Source of the DNA: Aeromicrobium sp.
GTDB lineage: Bacteria > Actinomycetota > Actinomycetes > Propionibacteriales > Nocardioidaceae
Reading direction: 5' to 3'
Length of the DNA: 14,138 bases
Assembly (NCBI GenBank): GCA_023254755.1
Contig: JALRKU010000103.1
Location: forward strand, 1 to 14,138
Part shown: positions 14,015 to 14,138 of the stretch, piece by piece
Layout: each line of letters begins with the position of its first letter
Position numbering within the stretch: the stretch's first letter is position 1
Translations under genes and position numbers: made by a program
The notes under the pieces: model-generated
What the model saw: only the letters and a program-made list of their open reading frames with translations
Told to the model about the DNA's origin: nothing
The model's database searches: none

Positions 14015-14138
14015 GGCCGGCCGGGAGCGGGCGAGCCCGTGACCTCGCCAGCGCCTGACCGCCGCTCCTTCGTCGCGGCTGGCGACCGGTGGTGCGGGGA
14101 CTGGTCGCCAGGCGCGAGTGCAGCGAGCGTCCGGTAGG
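14015..14138. other. Non-coding end of window with long inverted repeat
   Basis: I see no gene in these 124 bp. A small GC hairpin, GGGCGAGCCC (14029-14038), follows the dioxygenase stop. It is followed by the larger inverted repeat at 14074-14116. GCGAGTGCAGCGAGCG close to the right edge has the look of an intergenic repeat unit that continues beyond the window. Confidence 0.5.
14074..14116. repeat. Inverted repeat, 14-bp arms with one mismatch
   Basis: CGCGGCTGGCGACC (14074-14087) pairs with GGTCGCCAGGCGCG (14103-14116) at 13 of 14 positions around a 15-nt centre. No T-run follows on either strand. It could be a terminator-like element after the dioxygenase gene or a member of a dispersed REP-like family. 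The sequence alone does not decide. Confidence 0.55.

Noticed and set aside
1..14138. tRNA, rRNA, insertion sequence, CRISPR array or phage genes
   Set aside because: Intergenic stretches are short and none shows a cloverleaf, spaced repeats, terminal inverted repeats with transposase, or phage-type genes.

Overview
The window is very GC-rich (about 70% by eye). It carries several actinobacterial marks: a DUF2510 domain, a DUF4333-like lipoprotein, Pro/Thr-rich secreted NlpC/P60 architecture, GTG starts, and many genes whose -10 box lies 6-7 nt before the start codon, which suggests leaderless mRNAs. A high-GC actinobacterium is well supported. A Nocardioides/Aeromicrobium-type organism is only a guess.

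Region 1 (1-445, plus): the tail of a small gene whose stop overlaps the GTG start of a PIN-domain VapC-type toxin, so probably the 3' part of a vapBC-like toxin-antitoxin operon.

Region 2 (436-3713, minus): four genes read leftward. First come a DUF2510 single-pass membrane protein and a zinc-ribbon/TM/coiled-coil protein, coupled by TGATG. After 54 bp with its own -10 box comes a fusion of an ADP-ribosylglycohydrolase with a C-terminal HCX5R phosphatase domain. Last is a TPR-like protein 12 bp further on. The fusion is the most unusual gene product here.

Region 3 (3934-8783, plus): a dicarboxylate/acidic amino acid symporter (DAACS family), a secreted NlpC/P60 peptidoglycan hydrolase with a coiled-coil N-terminus, a 95-aa small protein, a lipoprotein serine hydrolase (SxxK/YxN), and a lipoprotein with two DUF4333-like repeats. 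Spacing and individual -10 boxes suggest separate transcription units.

Region 4 (8851-11970, minus): a full-length SNF2/Swi2 ATPase and a YbaK/EbsC-type aminoacyl-tRNA deacylase.

Region 5 (11971-14138, plus): a second lipoprotein serine hydrolase, a clear paralogue of the one in region 3, sharing a 37-bp divergent promoter region with ybaK. Then comes a DODA-type extradiol dioxygenase with a perfect palindromic operator-like site on its promoter. The window ends in a non-coding stretch with a long inverted repeat.

Most of the window looks like chromosomal housekeeping or envelope content, with no insertion sequence, CRISPR, tRNA or rRNA. The best leads are the ADP-ribosylhydrolase-phosphatase fusion and its TPR neighbour, the run of leaderless genes, the 7-codon leaderless upstream ORF, and the palindrome before the dioxygenase.
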